A DNA stretch of 64,000 nt from Wolbachia endosymbiont of Folsomia candida (GCF_001931755.2 NZ_CP015510.2:1736001-1800000), one strand, 5' to 3'. Positions 17,496 to 27,734 are shown, counted from the first letter of the stretch. Translations and numbers: made by a program. The notes: a model not told the origin generated them from the letters alone.

Positions 17496-20400
17496 TCAAT
17501 CCAAACACATAAGTGTGGTGTTACCACCAAATGCTGTAGTGTTGACACTTACAACTTTTTCTGTAGAAAATCGCTGTAGATAATTAGGGCCGCCAGCTTT
17601 TGGCCCAGTGCCAGATAGTCCTCTACCACCAAATGGTTGTATGCCAACTGCTGCACCTATCTGATTACGGTTGATGTATACATTTCCGACTGATATTTTT
17701 TTACTTATAGTGTCAATTTGACTTTGTATACGACTCTGCAAAGAAAACGTGAGTCCATATCCAGTACTATTTATATCATTTATAACTTCATTCAAATTTG
17801 ACTTATTAAAACGTATAATATGTAAAATAGGACCAAACACTTCTTGTTTTAATTGTGAAATTTTTTGTATTTCATAAATATATGGAGGAAAGAAGTGCCC
17901 ATTATGAGAATTTGTATCCATAGGTACTTTAGATAAGAGATTTGAATCTTTATCCTCCGACATTTTTTTTGTATGTTTAGTTAACATATCCATGGATGCC
18001 TTGTCAATAATTGGACCAATGTCAGTGCTAAGTTCCACGGGGTCTCCAATTTTTAATTCTTGCGCCGCACCGCATATCATTTTTATCTGCTTTTCTGCTA
18101 TATCCTCTTGAATAAACAGCACTCTAAGGGCAGAACAGCGCTGACCGCTACTCTTGAACGCAGAAAGCAAAGCATCCATAGCCACTTGCTCTAAAAGAGC
18201 AGAACTATCAACTATCATAGCATTGAGCCCTCCTGTTTCAGCAATAAGTGGAACAATAGGACCATCCCTATTTGCAAGCATTTTATTAATTATTTGAGCA
18301 GTGTGTGTTGATCCAGTAAAAGCTACTCCTGCAATTCTATTGTCTGGAACTAATGTTTTACCTAAATATCCACCATCCCCAGGAATGAGGTGTAACACAT
18401 TTTTTGGTATCCCAGCTTCATGTAGTATTTTAACAGCTTCATAGGCAATAATAGGTGTCTGCTCTGCTGGTTTTGCAAGCACCGTGTTACCTGCTGCAAG
18501 TGCAGCAGAAACTTGCCCAAGAAAAATAGCAAGTGGAAAATTCCATGGTGATATACACAGGAAAACTCCCCTACCCTCAAAAAAAATGAAATTATCCTCA
18601 CCAGATGGACCTGGCAGTTTTTTCCATTCACTCAGTTCATTTTTTGCTATCATTGCGTAGTAACGTAAGAAATCCACTGCCTCTCTTACTTCCGCTATTG
18701 CATCAGATAAAATTTTTCCCGCTTCTACAATCAGAATGTAAATTAACTCTTTCATTCTTTCTTCAAGTAAATTTGCAGCTTTTTCCAAGTGTTTAGCACG
18801 TTCTTCCGCTGGAGTGCTCTGCCATGTAGAAAACGCACTATTGGCTATTTCAAGAGCATTTAAAGCTTGATCACTTGTTGCATTTGACACTTCTCCTATT
18901 ACATGCTCCAAATGTGCAGGATTCACCACTTCAGTAAATTTGGTATCATCAAAAAGTGGCTGTCCGTCAATTATTGGCCCAACTTGCCATTTTTTTTCAC
19001 TAAAACTCTTTATATCTTCTGCAAATTGTGAGATTATTACGGAATCACTAATATCCATTCCAAAGGAATTTTTTCTTTCTGGTCCCAAAATATCTTGTGG
19101 TAATGGAATACCCGGATGAGATTCATAATTGAAACTTATAGCTTTTTCCAGTGGATCTGAAATTAACTCATCAATTTTAACGTTAGGGTCATTTATTTGA
19201 TTAACAAAGGAACTATTGGCTCCATTTTCAAGAAGGCGTCTTATAAGGTAAGGAAGTAAGTCACTATGTTTACCAACAGGCGCATAGACACGACAGCTAA
19301 GGTTTGTCGCAAGTTCTGACATTGCATAATCATATAAGTCTTTCGCCATTCCATGTAAGCGTTGAAATTCAAACCCAGGATGATTTTTATCAGCAAGCTC
19401 CATTATAGAAGCAAAAGTGTAGGCGTTATGAGTTCCAAAACATGGGTAAAAATTGTTTGGCTTGCTTAAAAGCTTCTGTGCACAGGCAAGGAAAGCTACG
19501 TCAGTATAGCTTTTTCTTGTAAACACTGAGTAATCATTTAACCCCAATTCTTGCGTACGCTTGATTTCTGAATCCCAATATGCACCTTTGACAAGCCTAA
19601 CCATAACTTTATGATTTGATCGAATGGCAACATCCTCTACAAAGTCCAGGATAGATAAAGCACGTTTTTGATATGCTTGTATAGCCAAGCCAAGCCCTTC
19701 CCACTCAGAGAGTGATGCATCAAGACGCAATTGTTCAAATAAGATTAAGGACATTTCGAGTCTTTCTGTTTCTTCTGCGTCTATGCATAGAGAAATGTTA
19801 TATTTTTTTGCCTCACGACAGAGCTCTAAAACCTTAGTAAATATCTCACCAGCAATTCGGTCAAATTGACCAAATTCATAACGTGGGTGTAAAGCAGACA
19901 ATTTTATTGAAATTCCATGGGATTTAAAACAATCATCCACTTCAGTGGTCGCACCTATAGCTTTTATTGAGTGCATGTATGAATTAAAATACTCTTCTGC
20001 ATCTTCAGCTGTGTGAGCAGCTTCGCCAAGCATATCAAAAGAGCATAAAAACTTACTATTGTCATCTAGTTTTGCATACCTTAAAGCTTCTTCTATGGTT
20101 TCTCCAACAACAAAATGATTACCAAGCATAGACATTGCTTGTTTTACTGCTTTGCGAATAATCGGCTCTCCTAAATTTTTAAGTAATTTAGAAATTGCGT
20201 AATAGAACTTCGAATCACCTTCATTATCTCTTAATATACTGCTGCCTATCATCAAGCTCCATGTAGAAGCATTGACAAACAATGAAGAAGAATGCCCTAG
20301 ATACTTATTCCATTCCTGATTGGCAATTTTATCTTTGATTATTTCGTCTATTGTATAATCATCTGGTATTCTAAGTAGCGATTCAGCAAGGCACATCAAT

Positions 20401-20636
20401 GCTATTCCTTCATCATTGGAAAGCGAGTATTGCTGCATGAAGGAATCTACAATACTTAATTTATTGTGTTTGATTTTTTCAATAACTTGCTTTGCAATAT
20501 TATAAATTCTACTTTTTGAATCAGCTGAAAGCTCTGCTTTTTCTACAAGATAACGTACATAACTTTTTTCATCAGTACGATAAAATCCTTGTAAACGTTT
20601 CCTAAGTTCGTTAGGTTCTTGTATAGAGCTTATCAT
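17496..20636 (-). CDS. putA: Bifunctional proline dehydrogenase / P5C dehydrogenase PutA
   Basis: Oxidises proline to glutamate in two steps. 1046 residues. The FAD-dependent proline dehydrogenase barrel covers about 150-470, with MVRLVKGAYWDSEIKRTQ and the substrate motif near YAPVGKHSDLLPYLIRRLLENGANSSFV. The NAD-dependent aldehyde dehydrogenase covers about 560-1020, with SPWNFPLAIFLGQVSAALAAGN, FTGSTHTAQ, IAETGGLNAMIVD (catalytic Glu) and SSGQRCSALRVLF (catalytic Cys). There is no N-terminal DNA-binding domain, so it is the enzyme-only type. Proline use as carbon and energy source is characteristic of Wolbachia metabolism. Confidence 0.95.
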   Translation of the reverse strand: MISSIQEPNELRKRLQGFYRTDEKSYVRYLVEKAELSADSKSRIYNIAKQVIEKIKHNKLSIVDSFMQQYSLSNDEGIALMCLAESLLRIPDDYTIDEIIKDKIANQEWNKYLGHSSSLFVNASTWSLMIGSSILRDNEGDSKFYYAISKLLKNLGEPIIRKAVKQAMSMLGNHFVVGETIEEALRYAKLDDNSKFLCSFDMLGEAAHTAEDAEEYFNSYMHSIKAIGATTEVDDCFKSHGISIKLSALHPRYEFGQFDRIAGEIFTKVLELCREAKKYNISLCIDAEETERLEMSLILFEQLRLDASLSEWEGLGLAIQAYQKRALSILDFVEDVAIRSNHKVMVRLVKGAYWDSEIKRTQELGLNDYSVFTRKSYTDVAFLACAQKLLSKPNNFYPCFGTHNAYTFASIMELADKNHPGFEFQRLHGMAKDLYDYAMSELATNLSCRVYAPVGKHSDLLPYLIRRLLENGANSSFVNQINDPNVKIDELISDPLEKAISFNYESHPGIPLPQDILGPERKNSFGMDISDSVIISQFAEDIKSFSEKKWQVGPIIDGQPLFDDTKFTEVVNPAHLEHVIGEVSNATSDQALNALEIANSAFSTWQSTPAEERAKHLEKAANLLEERMKELIYILIVEAGKILSDAIAEVREAVDFLRYYAMIAKNELSEWKKLPGPSGEDNFIFFEGRGVFLCISPWNFPLAIFLGQVSAALAAGNTVLAKPAEQTPIIAYEAVKILHEAGIPKNVLHLIPGDGGYLGKTLVPDNRIAGVAFTGSTHTAQIINKMLANRDGPIVPLIAETGGLNAMIVDSSALLEQVAMDALLSAFKSSGQRCSALRVLFIQEDIAEKQIKMICGAAQELKIGDPVELSTDIGPIIDKASMDMLTKHTKKMSEDKDSNLLSKVPMDTNSHNGHFFPPYIYEIQKISQLKQEVFGPILHIIRFNKSNLNEVINDINSTGYGLTFSLQSRIQSQIDTISKKISVGNVYINRNQIGAAVGIQPFGGRGLSGTGPKAGGPNYLQRFSTEKVVSVNTTAFGGNTTLMCLD

Positions 20637-20800
20637 ATATCACTATCTCCAAAAATATTTCGACACCATATGCATGGTAGAATTATATCATAACTTTGCG
20701 CAGAGCAAATTGTTATTTATTAAAGCAGAAAGTGCAGCAAATAACTTCGCTGAATAAATCATATTAGAAAATAAGTAAAGCTAATTTAGGTTTTGACCAT

Positions 20801-21457
20801 TCAAGCACCTTGCACTCCTTGAGCTAATGCTAGTTCATTTACTTGGCTTAAAGCGTTTTCATCTGACACATTTTCTAATTTGCTTTTAGGTAATGCAATA
20901 TCTTTTATCGACTCAACAATAGCACTAAAAATACAGATTCCAGTAAAGATTAGCATAAGTATGTCTGAGCTGACAGTAAAACATGCAACCATAGCAAATA
21001 TGTAAAGAACACCGAATGCTATTTGCTCAAAACGAGAAGGCTTTAAAAGTGATAATTCTTTTCTAAATTCTTGAGGATTTTCTATGAGTGTTTCAATAAG
21101 ACTTAATACACTTTTACTTCGTTCTCCTTTATAAAGTTCATATATGTTGCTAGCTAAACTTGCCATACCTAATAATACATATACCTGAATCACAACAGAT
21201 GGGAAATATAAAGCTGCAAGTGGGAAAAAGATCACTGAAGCTACAGCATAGAGCTTAATTGCATAACTTCGACTAAAATCTTTTTCACTATTTTGAGCTA
21301 CTTTGTTGATAGCCCAGAAAAGACCATAAACTGCGGATACAACTGGTAGGATCCAAAAATTGATCATACCAAAATAAAACATGTATAAACTTGCCGAGAG
21401 TCCAGCTGAAGCTAGAGCAACCATAATGCTTGCTACTATGATTTTTGTTCTACTCAT
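20801..21457 (-). CDS. Hypothetical multi-pass membrane protein
   Basis: 218 residues, not recognised. Hydrophobic segments occur at about residues 6-28, 32-50, 68-105 and 148-185. Between them lies a soluble stretch (ELYKGERSKSVLSLIETLIENPQEFRKELSLLKPSRFEQ). The polar C-terminus is Asn/Leu/Ala-rich (NVSDENALSQVNELALAQGVQGA). It sits between lgt and putA, all leftward, with spacers above 120 bp, so it is probably its own transcript. Probably inner membrane; no motif gives a function. Confidence 0.6.
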   Translation of the reverse strand: MSRTKIIVASIMVALASAGLSASLYMFYFGMINFWILPVVSAVYGLFWAINKVAQNSEKDFSRSYAIKLYAVASVIFFPLAALYFPSVVIQVYVLLGMASLASNIYELYKGERSKSVLSLIETLIENPQEFRKELSLLKPSRFEQIAFGVLYIFAMVACFTVSSDILMLIFTGICIFSAIVESIKDIALPKSKLENVSDENALSQVNELALAQGVQGA

Positions 21458-21584
21458 TTTTACTAATTTTTAATAAATAACTAAATGTTAACATAAAATC
21501 GGCACTAAGTCAATCATGGACAACCAGGACATAGATATACAGCCTCAAAGTACGATGGATAATGAGCTACCATCAAAGGAGCAA

Positions 21585-22373
21585 TTATTGGGCCGTACAC
21601 CTAAATTTCAAGCTTAATGCACCTAAATATACAATCATTCCCAGCAAAATCATAGGTATCGAAAGCAGTTGCCCCATAGTCAAATCAAGCCATAGGTAAC
21701 CAATCTGATAATCTGGTTCACGAAAAAATTCAATTAAAAAGCGTGCTGTTCCATACCACATCACTACAACACCAGTTAATGCGCCTTGAAATAGTCTTAT
21801 CCTTGTTAGAAAAAACAGTGAATTTGCAGCTATAAAGAGCAACAACCCCTCAGAAAATGCTTCATACAACTGACTTGGATGACGTAGCAAATTATCACCA
21901 CTTTCTGGGAACACCATGCCCCACGGCATGTTTGTTACCCTACCGAACAATTCTCCGTTGATAAAATTTCCTATGCGACCCAAAAACAGACCTACAGGGA
22001 TTCCGCAAGAGACTAGGTCTAGTGTGTAAAATATAGGAATATTATGTCTTTTGCATGAAATTATCACTGCACACAAAACCCCTATAGCACCACCATGAAA
22101 GGACATTCCACCTTCCCAGGTCTTTAATATCTGGGTAGGATCACTTATATAAAAACCTGGTTCATATATCAACACATAGCCGAGTCTACCACCAATGATA
22201 ATTCCTACAATAGTAAATGTTAATAATGAATCGTAAAAATTCTTAGTGAATATTTTTTGGTTATCGAGCTTATGTAAATACCAATATGCAAATATTATAC
22301 CTAGAACATATGCTAAAGAATACCAGTATACAGATACAGGACCGATGCTGAAAATTATTGGGTTTAAAGACAT
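21585..22373 (-). CDS. lgt: Prolipoprotein diacylglyceryl transferase Lgt
   Basis: Moves diacylglycerol from phosphatidylglycerol to the lipobox Cys of prolipoproteins in the inner membrane. 262 residues with seven hydrophobic segments. IGPVSVYWYSLAYVLGI, WEGGMSFHGGAIGV and the signature GRIGNFINGELFGRVTNMPWG are all present; the C-terminal segment has EFFREPD and SIPMILLG. Length and motifs are standard. A repeat-filled spacer separates it from smpB. Confidence 0.94.
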   Translation of the reverse strand: MSLNPIIFSIGPVSVYWYSLAYVLGIIFAYWYLHKLDNQKIFTKNFYDSLLTFTIVGIIIGGRLGYVLIYEPGFYISDPTQILKTWEGGMSFHGGAIGVLCAVIISCKRHNIPIFYTLDLVSCGIPVGLFLGRIGNFINGELFGRVTNMPWGMVFPESGDNLLRHPSQLYEAFSEGLLLFIAANSLFFLTRIRLFQGALTGVVVMWYGTARFLIEFFREPDYQIGYLWLDLTMGQLLSIPMILLGMIVYLGALSLKFRCTAQ

Positions 22374-22706
22374 ATAACTAGCTTGAATGGGATTCCTGTA
22401 TCCAAGTGAATACTGTCATCCCAGTGCGTGACACTGGGATCCATCTTATCTTCACCATGGATATTACCTTTGATATATGTTCCTAAAATATGTTGCTCAC
22501 TGCCTAATGTGTAAATATTTTTACACCTAGATCCCAGTGTCACACACTGGGATGACAGGAAAAAAAAGCACTGGTATGACAAGATGGTAGGCCACTGGGA
22601 TGACAAAAGGTGTGCTACTCGGATTACAAAGGATAGCTGTTGAGATGACAAAAAGAGGTACTGATAAAAACTTAAATCTAGCCAATTTCGGTTTGCATCA
22701 GCCATA
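22374..22706. repeat. Repeat-filled spacer with two inverted palindromic repeats
   Basis: The 333-bp gap between lgt and smpB has no credible gene. It holds two perfect hairpins of the 9-5-9 type: ATCCCAGTG-CGTGA-CACTGGGAT at 22418-22440 and ATCCCAGTG-TCACA-CACTGGGAT at 22531-22553. Between and after them are further GATGACA half-sites in direct order (22551, 22574, 22598, 22641), which look like tandem decay of the same element. Long frames crossing it are artefacts of the repeats. Confidence 0.7.
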
Positions 22707-23156
22707 TTATAAATCATTTTTAGATAATCTGCTTTTTTCACGATCCCACTCTCTTTGTTTTATGGTTGCTCGTTTATCATAAAGTTTTTTTCCTTTTACT
22801 ATAGCAATTTTAGTTTTTGCTAGCCCTTTGTCATTAAAATAGATCGAAAGTGGCACAACAGTAATGCCAGCAGTTTTAATTTGGCCAATCAATTTATTTA
22901 TTTCCTTTTTATGCAAGAGTAGTTTGCGTTCTCTTTTTGGCTTATGGTTTTTTCGATTCGCAGCTTTATATTCTGCAATGTGCATATTATGCAGCCATAT
23001 TTCACTATTTTTTTCAATTACATAAGCATCAGAAATGTTTGCTTTTCTTTCTCTGAGTGACTTCACTTCACTGCTTAATAAAACCATACCAGCTTCAAAC
23101 TCTTCTAAGATGAAATATTCAAATCTTGCTTTTCTATTTTCTGTAATAACTTCCAT
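22707..23156 (-). CDS. smpB: SsrA-binding protein SmpB
   Basis: Binds tmRNA and delivers it to stalled ribosomes. 149 residues. N-terminal [40 protein letters not shown] and [32 protein letters not shown] are the family blocks, with [29 protein letters not shown] and the C-terminal [13 protein letters not shown]. Length is normal. The tmRNA gene itself is not in this window. Confidence 0.96.
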   Translation of the reverse strand: MEVITENRKARFEYFILEEFEAGMVLLSSEVKSLRERKANISDAYVIEKNSEIWLHNMHIAEYKAANRKNHKPKRERKLLLHKKEINKLIGQIKTAGITVVPLSIYFNDKGLAKTKIAIVKGKKLYDKRATIKQREWDREKSRLSKNDL

Positions 23157-23253
23157 ATCTGAAGGATATCTTTAAGCCTATATATTACAGGATTTTTGAC
23201 TTAATTCATAATATATCTTTCCTTAAAGGGTCATTTGAGTTATATCATAGACC

Positions 23254-23784
23254 ATGAAAAATCTCAATTTTAGGAAAGAGATCAAGTTTTTTTCTCTATC
23301 TTTTATAACTTTATTTGCTCTATGGACTATATTGTCTGGCTATTTTGAGCCTTTTTTTATCTTGTGTGGGATAGCCTCTTCTGTATTCACGCTATTTGTC
23401 TTTGGGCGATTGATAAACGCTGAAAGCTCTCTAAGTCAAATCTTAAATGGTACGAGCAAACTGTCATTTTATAGGCTAATAAGTTATATACCATGGCTGA
23501 TGTACCAAATGATCCTATCAAGCATTTATGTAACAAAAAAGGTACTACAAATTAAGCCCAAACTTGAGCCAATTATCATCCTAAAGAAATGCAAAGGGCA
23601 CAATGATGAAAGCATTGCGTTATTTGCCAACTCAGTGACAATCACCCCAGGAACTTTAACTATCGACGTAGAAAACAAAAAACAAACGTATTTGTCTACA
23701 ATATGCTTGATAGATAAAAGTCTTGAAACTGGCATTTCTGAAATAGAAAACAAAGTCTTAAAAACATTACGTTCAACTAAGTGA
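23254..23784 (+). CDS. mnhE: Na+/H+ antiporter subunit E (MnhE/MrpE family)
   Basis: 176 residues. Two hydrophobic segments at about 15-55 (FITLFALWTILSGYFEPFFILCGIASSVFTLFVFG) precede YIPWLMYQMILSSIYVTKKVLQIKPKLEP. The soluble domain has ALFANSVTITPGTLTIDVENK, the most diagnostic MnhE motif. It belongs to the multi-subunit Mrp/Mnh cation antiporter of the inner membrane; other subunits are not adjacent, as usual for dispersed Rickettsiales operons. Its stop overlaps by 8 bp the end of a convergent orphan gene. Confidence 0.85.
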   Translation: MKNLNFRKEIKFFSLSFITLFALWTILSGYFEPFFILCGIASSVFTLFVFGRLINAESSLSQILNGTSKLSFYRLISYIPWLMYQMILSSIYVTKKVLQIKPKLEPIIILKKCKGHNDESIALFANSVTITPGTLTIDVENKKQTYLSTICLIDKSLETGISEIENKVLKTLRSTK

Positions 23785-24193
23785 TTGTCTTAAACAGGTT
23801 AACAGCATCCTTATATTCTTTTATAAGGCTTTCAAGCATTTCTTTTGGAATACCGCTATCAATAATAGAGTATAAGTAGTTGTACAAATCTTCTAATCTT
23901 GATATGTTATTTTTTTTCTTGCTGTTAAATTTATATGGAAAAATATCTTCCAAAACTTCAATAGCTGTAGCTTTATTGCAAGATATATTTTCACTTGTTA
24001 CGCTTACTTTTGCTAAAATAGTATTGATTTCAGGTTCATCATTTGTATAAAAGTCTGATAGCTCAGTTATCTTGATAACATATAAAATTACTATTTTTGA
24101 TAAGCAATTGTCAGCATATTCACAATTTTTTATCGCTTCCCATTGAGTAACCTGAGATTTACTTATTTTTGCGTTATTTGGTAGTTTGCTCAT
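23777..24193 (-). CDS. Hypothetical protein
   Basis: 138 residues, not recognised. No signal peptide; one moderately hydrophobic stretch (LSKIVILYVIKITEL, about 31-45). The rest is charged and probably helical, ending SLIKEYKDAVNLFKTIT. The N-terminus reads MSKLPNNAKISKSQVTQWEA. The end overlaps mnhE by 8 bp tail to tail. Upstream is an AT-rich spacer of nearly 190 bp. Confidence 0.5.
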   Translation of the reverse strand: MSKLPNNAKISKSQVTQWEAIKNCEYADNCLSKIVILYVIKITELSDFYTNDEPEINTILAKVSVTSENISCNKATAIEVLEDIFPYKFNSKKKNNISRLEDLYNYLYSIIDSGIPKEMLESLIKEYKDAVNLFKTIT

Positions 24194-24381
24194 TCAACTT
24201 TCTCCATTTAATTCAGTGAACAAATTATACTCATACTTTGTTAAATAAATGATAATGCAATTACAAAAATATATACTTAGAATAGTATATTTCTTAAAAA
24301 TAGCATAATATTGCTAAAATTAAACATTAAAGTTAATTTATTAAAAATATATATTAATAAATATTTAATTTAGACTGAACA

Positions 24382-25185
24382 TTAAGTACGCATTGAAGGA
24401 GATAAATCACTACCGTCACCTCTAGTGATTTCTATGTTATCGAGTGAGCTGCCGGGTTGCTCTATTAAGCTGTAAAACGACGATTGCAAATAAAAAACGT
24501 CTCTAATCCTATTTAGCACATTAGGTAGCTCAAAATCATATATAACATCTGGTGAGAGTGGCACCTTGCGACCTGACATTAATTCGTAACCCAATGTTTC
24601 AGTAAGAAAGATCGCTAAATCAAGCAATAAGAAACATACGCTTTTATAAAAAGACTTCTTATCTTCATAGCTGCCATTACTACTGCCATACGCTTTATCA
24701 TATGCAGAGTAACACTGTATCATGCTTGAAACTAAGAATAAAATTGCAGCTGTCAGAAAAAGATAATGGACTATAGTCGGGTCTAGCAATGGCACATAAT
24801 AATCGTCTTTGTTAGCTTTTTTATTGCGAATAAATACTTCTTCAAAAAAGAATTTTGCACGATAGTTAACATTTATTAGTATGAATAGGCATAATCCAAT
24901 TATTGCTAATTTTTTGGCTATAACTTCTATTTTTTCTACGTTTTTTTTAGGGTTTTGACCATTCTTTAATAAAGTGTCTATTGAATCAAATAAATAAAGT
25001 ATGGTAGCTGGAAGTATAAGTAATCTAAGAATATTCCCAGTAACTTGTAATTTATATATATTATTTGCTGTAAGATTGCAGGTAAATTTCAATAACACCT
25101 CGATACACAAGAGTACTCCTCTTAAACCAAGCGTTACTATATCAAATGCAATCCTCTTTTTTGTCTTTTGTGTACTTTGAAGCAC
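24382..25185 (-). CDS. Hypothetical multi-pass membrane protein
   Basis: 267 residues with about four hydrophobic segments: near 13-38 (RIAFDIVTLGLRGVLLCIEVLLKF), 44-65, 90-108 (AIIGLCLFILINVN), 138-160 (YLFLTAAILFLVSSMIQCY) and 180-200. No known domain. The C-terminal 60 residues are soluble (IRDVFYLQSSFYSLIEQPGSSLDN). It is divergent from the large repeat protein at 25485. Wolbachia-type orphan; function unknown. Confidence 0.55.
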   Translation of the reverse strand: MLQSTQKTKKRIAFDIVTLGLRGVLLCIEVLLKFTCNLTANNIYKLQVTGNILRLLILPATILYLFDSIDTLLKNGQNPKKNVEKIEVIAKKLAIIGLCLFILINVNYRAKFFFEEVFIRNKKANKDDYYVPLLDPTIVHYLFLTAAILFLVSSMIQCYSAYDKAYGSSNGSYEDKKSFYKSVCFLLLDLAIFLTETLGYELMSGRKVPLSPDVIYDFELPNVLNRIRDVFYLQSSFYSLIEQPGSSLDNIEITRGDGSDLSPSMRT

Positions 25186-25429
25186 ATTACTTCCCTAAAA
25201 AACCCAAAGTTAAAAATTATTTTAACTCATACCTGTTGTAATATAGCACAAAGAGTTCATTAATGCAATTGACTCTCCTTACCATAAGATTATATTTTCT
25301 TTATGTTGGTGCTCGCTATTAAAATTCTCTATAGGGATTCAATCTAAAACTATATATCAAGTTGATTTAAGACGCGCTGTATAAGCTCCACTCATACACC
25401 TTAAGTTAAAATGATTATAAAGTAAACAA

Positions 25430-25458
25430 TTGACTTTTATCTTAAAATATTATATATT
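25430..25458 (+). promoter_or_regulatory. Putative promoter of the 685-residue repeat protein
   Basis: TTGACT (25430-25435), 17-bp spacer and TATATT (25453-25458), 26 bp before the ATG. The rest of the roughly 300-bp spacer (25186-25484) shows no gene or clear repeat. Confidence 0.45.
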
Positions 25459-25484
25459 GACATTAACATTGTAAATAAAATGGT

Positions 25485-27542
25485 ATGGATATGAATATAG
25501 GTAAAACAATAGCAAGTTTGGGAAGTTATGAAAAGAGTCATCTAGAGTTAATTAAAAAAAGTAAGATTAGGATCTTTTTTTTGTGTGCTATTCTAATCTC
25601 TATAGTACTGTTATCTTCGTTATTATCTCCCCTATTAGCAACAGTTACACCTATAGTAAGTATTTCCCTTTGCATTTCTTTGGGACTTTCTTCTCTATTC
25701 TTAACTCCAATTAGTATAAATAATACCATTGCAGTTCGGAAACTGTTTAATGAAGATAATAGAACACTATTTAAAGAATTACGTAAAGATGGCATAAGCT
25801 TTTCACGGACTTTAGATTTATTTGCATGTTCAAATGCAACTTCTATTAATTCTGAAATGCTAAAAATACTTGCTAAAAGCGAGTTAGATTTAGCTGACAT
25901 TCAATCTTCAATAAAAACTAAAGAGCAGGTTGATGCAATAAATTCTATTGATGCTAAAAAGAGGGATATGCTATTTAATAACAGTAGGTTCAACAGCGAT
26001 AATAAACTTTATATTAAAAAGTTATTAAGTAACTGGAAAGTGGTAGATCTAATAAATTCTATGCGCGCTGAAACGTTAAAAGCCCTGCTTGATAACAAGA
26101 ATTTTACAGATTGTGATTCCTTTATAAGATTGTTAGAAAAGATACAAGCAGTACGTGCACTAAGTCCTGTGCACGCTGAGAGGTTAAACATGCTACTTAA
26201 TCGCAATAAGTTTGAATTTCATGGGTTTAACGGATTGTTAGATAATAAAGAAGCAGTACGCGCAATAGGACTTATTACTACTGAGAAGTGGGGAATATTG
26301 CTTAATAGCAATAATCTAGAAAATTATGGGCTTAGCGAATTGTTACGTAATACACAAGCAGTACGCTCAATAGGGCTTATTACTACTGAGAAGTTGAAAA
26401 TACTACTTAATAACAATAATCTCCGAAACGATGCGCTTGTAAAATTGTTAGAAAGCACAAAAGCAGTAAGAGCAATAGAATCTATTGCTCCTGAGAAGTG
26501 GGAAATGCTACTTAGCAATAACAATAGTTTGATATCTGTTTATCTTACAAAATTGTTAGAAAATGAAAAAAAAATGGAGGAAATAAATTCTATTAATATT
26601 GAAAGATTTTCGCTATTATTAAATAGTGGTAATAGCTACACTATTCACATCTACCTAATGCGCTTAAAATCTCTTCAACATGTAACTTTTGATCAACTTT
26701 CATTAATCTCGGCTAATTTTATAGCTGCAGAGAATGGTCATTGCCTTAAATTTCAGATAGATAAGGATGTTAAATACATGGATAAGGAAAAATTCCTTGT
26801 TTTAATAAAAAGTAAGTTACCAAACATATTTGATCCATCTTGTGATAGCTCCTGCATTTCTTTATTAAATTCAAGACAGTTTATTTGTGGAATAAATTCC
26901 ATTGAATCGGCTGAGGAGTTGCAATCACTAATTGATAAATTTAGTAAAGATCCAGATGGTTTTAGAAACTTTGGTGCTGATATTACACAACGTTATTCTA
27001 ATAATTCAATTCAAAATCAAAGTAGATTAGATTCTCCTGATGAGAACATTGTACGCAATATACTATCCAGACGCCCAGATGTTTCTAAATCGGTTGTTGA
27101 TAATTCTTCTACTGCTAAATTTGCTAAGATACTAAACAGTATAAAGGGTAATATAGAATTAGCTAATACCATATTTGATTGTAAATTATTAAGCGACGAT
27201 GATGTTATTACTTTATATACAAATGAAAATTTTGATGCAAAAAAAATAGACAGGAACTTCAGATTTGCCTTAACCTTATATCATGCAGGTCGAATTAATA
27301 GTATTAATGCTCGTTATTTACTTGATGATACACAAGTGTGGAACGATTTGGTGAAATCTCTTGAGTATTTATATGGTCATGATCAAAAATTATTAAATGA
27401 TCTTGAAAAAACTGTTGGACCTGATTTAGAGAAAATATTTGCTAATGATGGTCAAAGTACGCGCTTACAAGAGCTAGGCATAGAACAACTTATAACAGAA
27501 CCAAAGAGTTATTCAACTCAACACTATCAGTCAAGTTTATAA
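25485..27542 (+). CDS. Large hypothetical protein with two N-terminal TMs and ~36-residue repeats
   Basis: 685 residues, no known family recognised. Two hydrophobic segments lie at about 29-52 and 55-75. From about 145 to 385 a degenerate unit of about 36 residues repeats at least six times, built on LLxNxxxxxxxLxxLLxNxxAVRAIxxIxxEKWxxLL. Clear copies include NTQAVRSIGLITTEKLKILL and STKAVRAIESIAPEKWEMLL. The pattern resembles an alpha-solenoid. The rest is soluble. No strong Shine-Dalgarno precedes the ATG; the ATG two codons later is an alternative. Likely membrane-anchored with a helical scaffold, but the function and the exposed side are unknown. Confidence 0.6.
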   Translation: MDMNIGKTIASLGSYEKSHLELIKKSKIRIFFLCAILISIVLLSSLLSPLLATVTPIVSISLCISLGLSSLFLTPISINNTIAVRKLFNEDNRTLFKELRKDGISFSRTLDLFACSNATSINSEMLKILAKSELDLADIQSSIKTKEQVDAINSIDAKKRDMLFNNSRFNSDNKLYIKKLLSNWKVVDLINSMRAETLKALLDNKNFTDCDSFIRLLEKIQAVRALSPVHAERLNMLLNRNKFEFHGFNGLLDNKEAVRAIGLITTEKWGILLNSNNLENYGLSELLRNTQAVRSIGLITTEKLKILLNNNNLRNDALVKLLESTKAVRAIESIAPEKWEMLLSNNNSLISVYLTKLLENEKKMEEINSINIERFSLLLNSGNSYTIHIYLMRLKSLQHVTFDQLSLISANFIAAENGHCLKFQIDKDVKYMDKEKFLVLIKSKLPNIFDPSCDSSCISLLNSRQFICGINSIESAEELQSLIDKFSKDPDGFRNFGADITQRYSNNSIQNQSRLDSPDENIVRNILSRRPDVSKSVVDNSSTAKFAKILNSIKGNIELANTIFDCKLLSDDDVITLYTNENFDAKKIDRNFRFALTLYHAGRINSINARYLLDDTQVWNDLVKSLEYLYGHDQKLLNDLEKTVGPDLEKIFANDGQSTRLQELGIEQLITEPKSYSTQHYQSSL

Positions 27543-27600
27543 TGAATGTGAGTTCTCACGCCACAAGGTTCATTTTTATTCCACGTGAACTTTTTCATAT

Positions 27601-27734
27601 AGCTATAACAAGTAAGCTTTCCCGACGTCATACCGCAAATAAATCCACAGCTGTACGAACGTCTAATTTAGCGAGAAAGTAAACCAAAAACATCAACCTT
27701 TGGTGTCATTTCATTAGCACTCCTCCTGTCATCC
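27601..27734. repeat. Degenerate palindromic-repeat spacer left of IS copy 1
   Basis: Starts with AGCTATAACAAGTAAG, a variant of the end sequence AGCTGAAATAAGTAAG at 41653 and 61071, followed by CCCGACGTCATACCGC as at 41674. Then CTGTACGAACGTCTAA (27652 on) recalls CTGTACGAACATCTCG at 56541. It appears to be a mosaic of older repeats into which the IS481-like element inserted. Confidence 0.5.

Noticed and set aside
22374..22706. CRISPR-like array
   Set aside because: Repeats are palindromic mobile-type units in opposite orientations and uneven spacing; there are no spacers of constant length or cas genes.
22364..22741. 125-residue reverse-strand frame across the lgt-smpB spacer
   Set aside because: It is composed of translated palindromic repeats (FLSSQ, VTHWD), starts inside smpB and ends inside lgt; no ribosome site or coding character.
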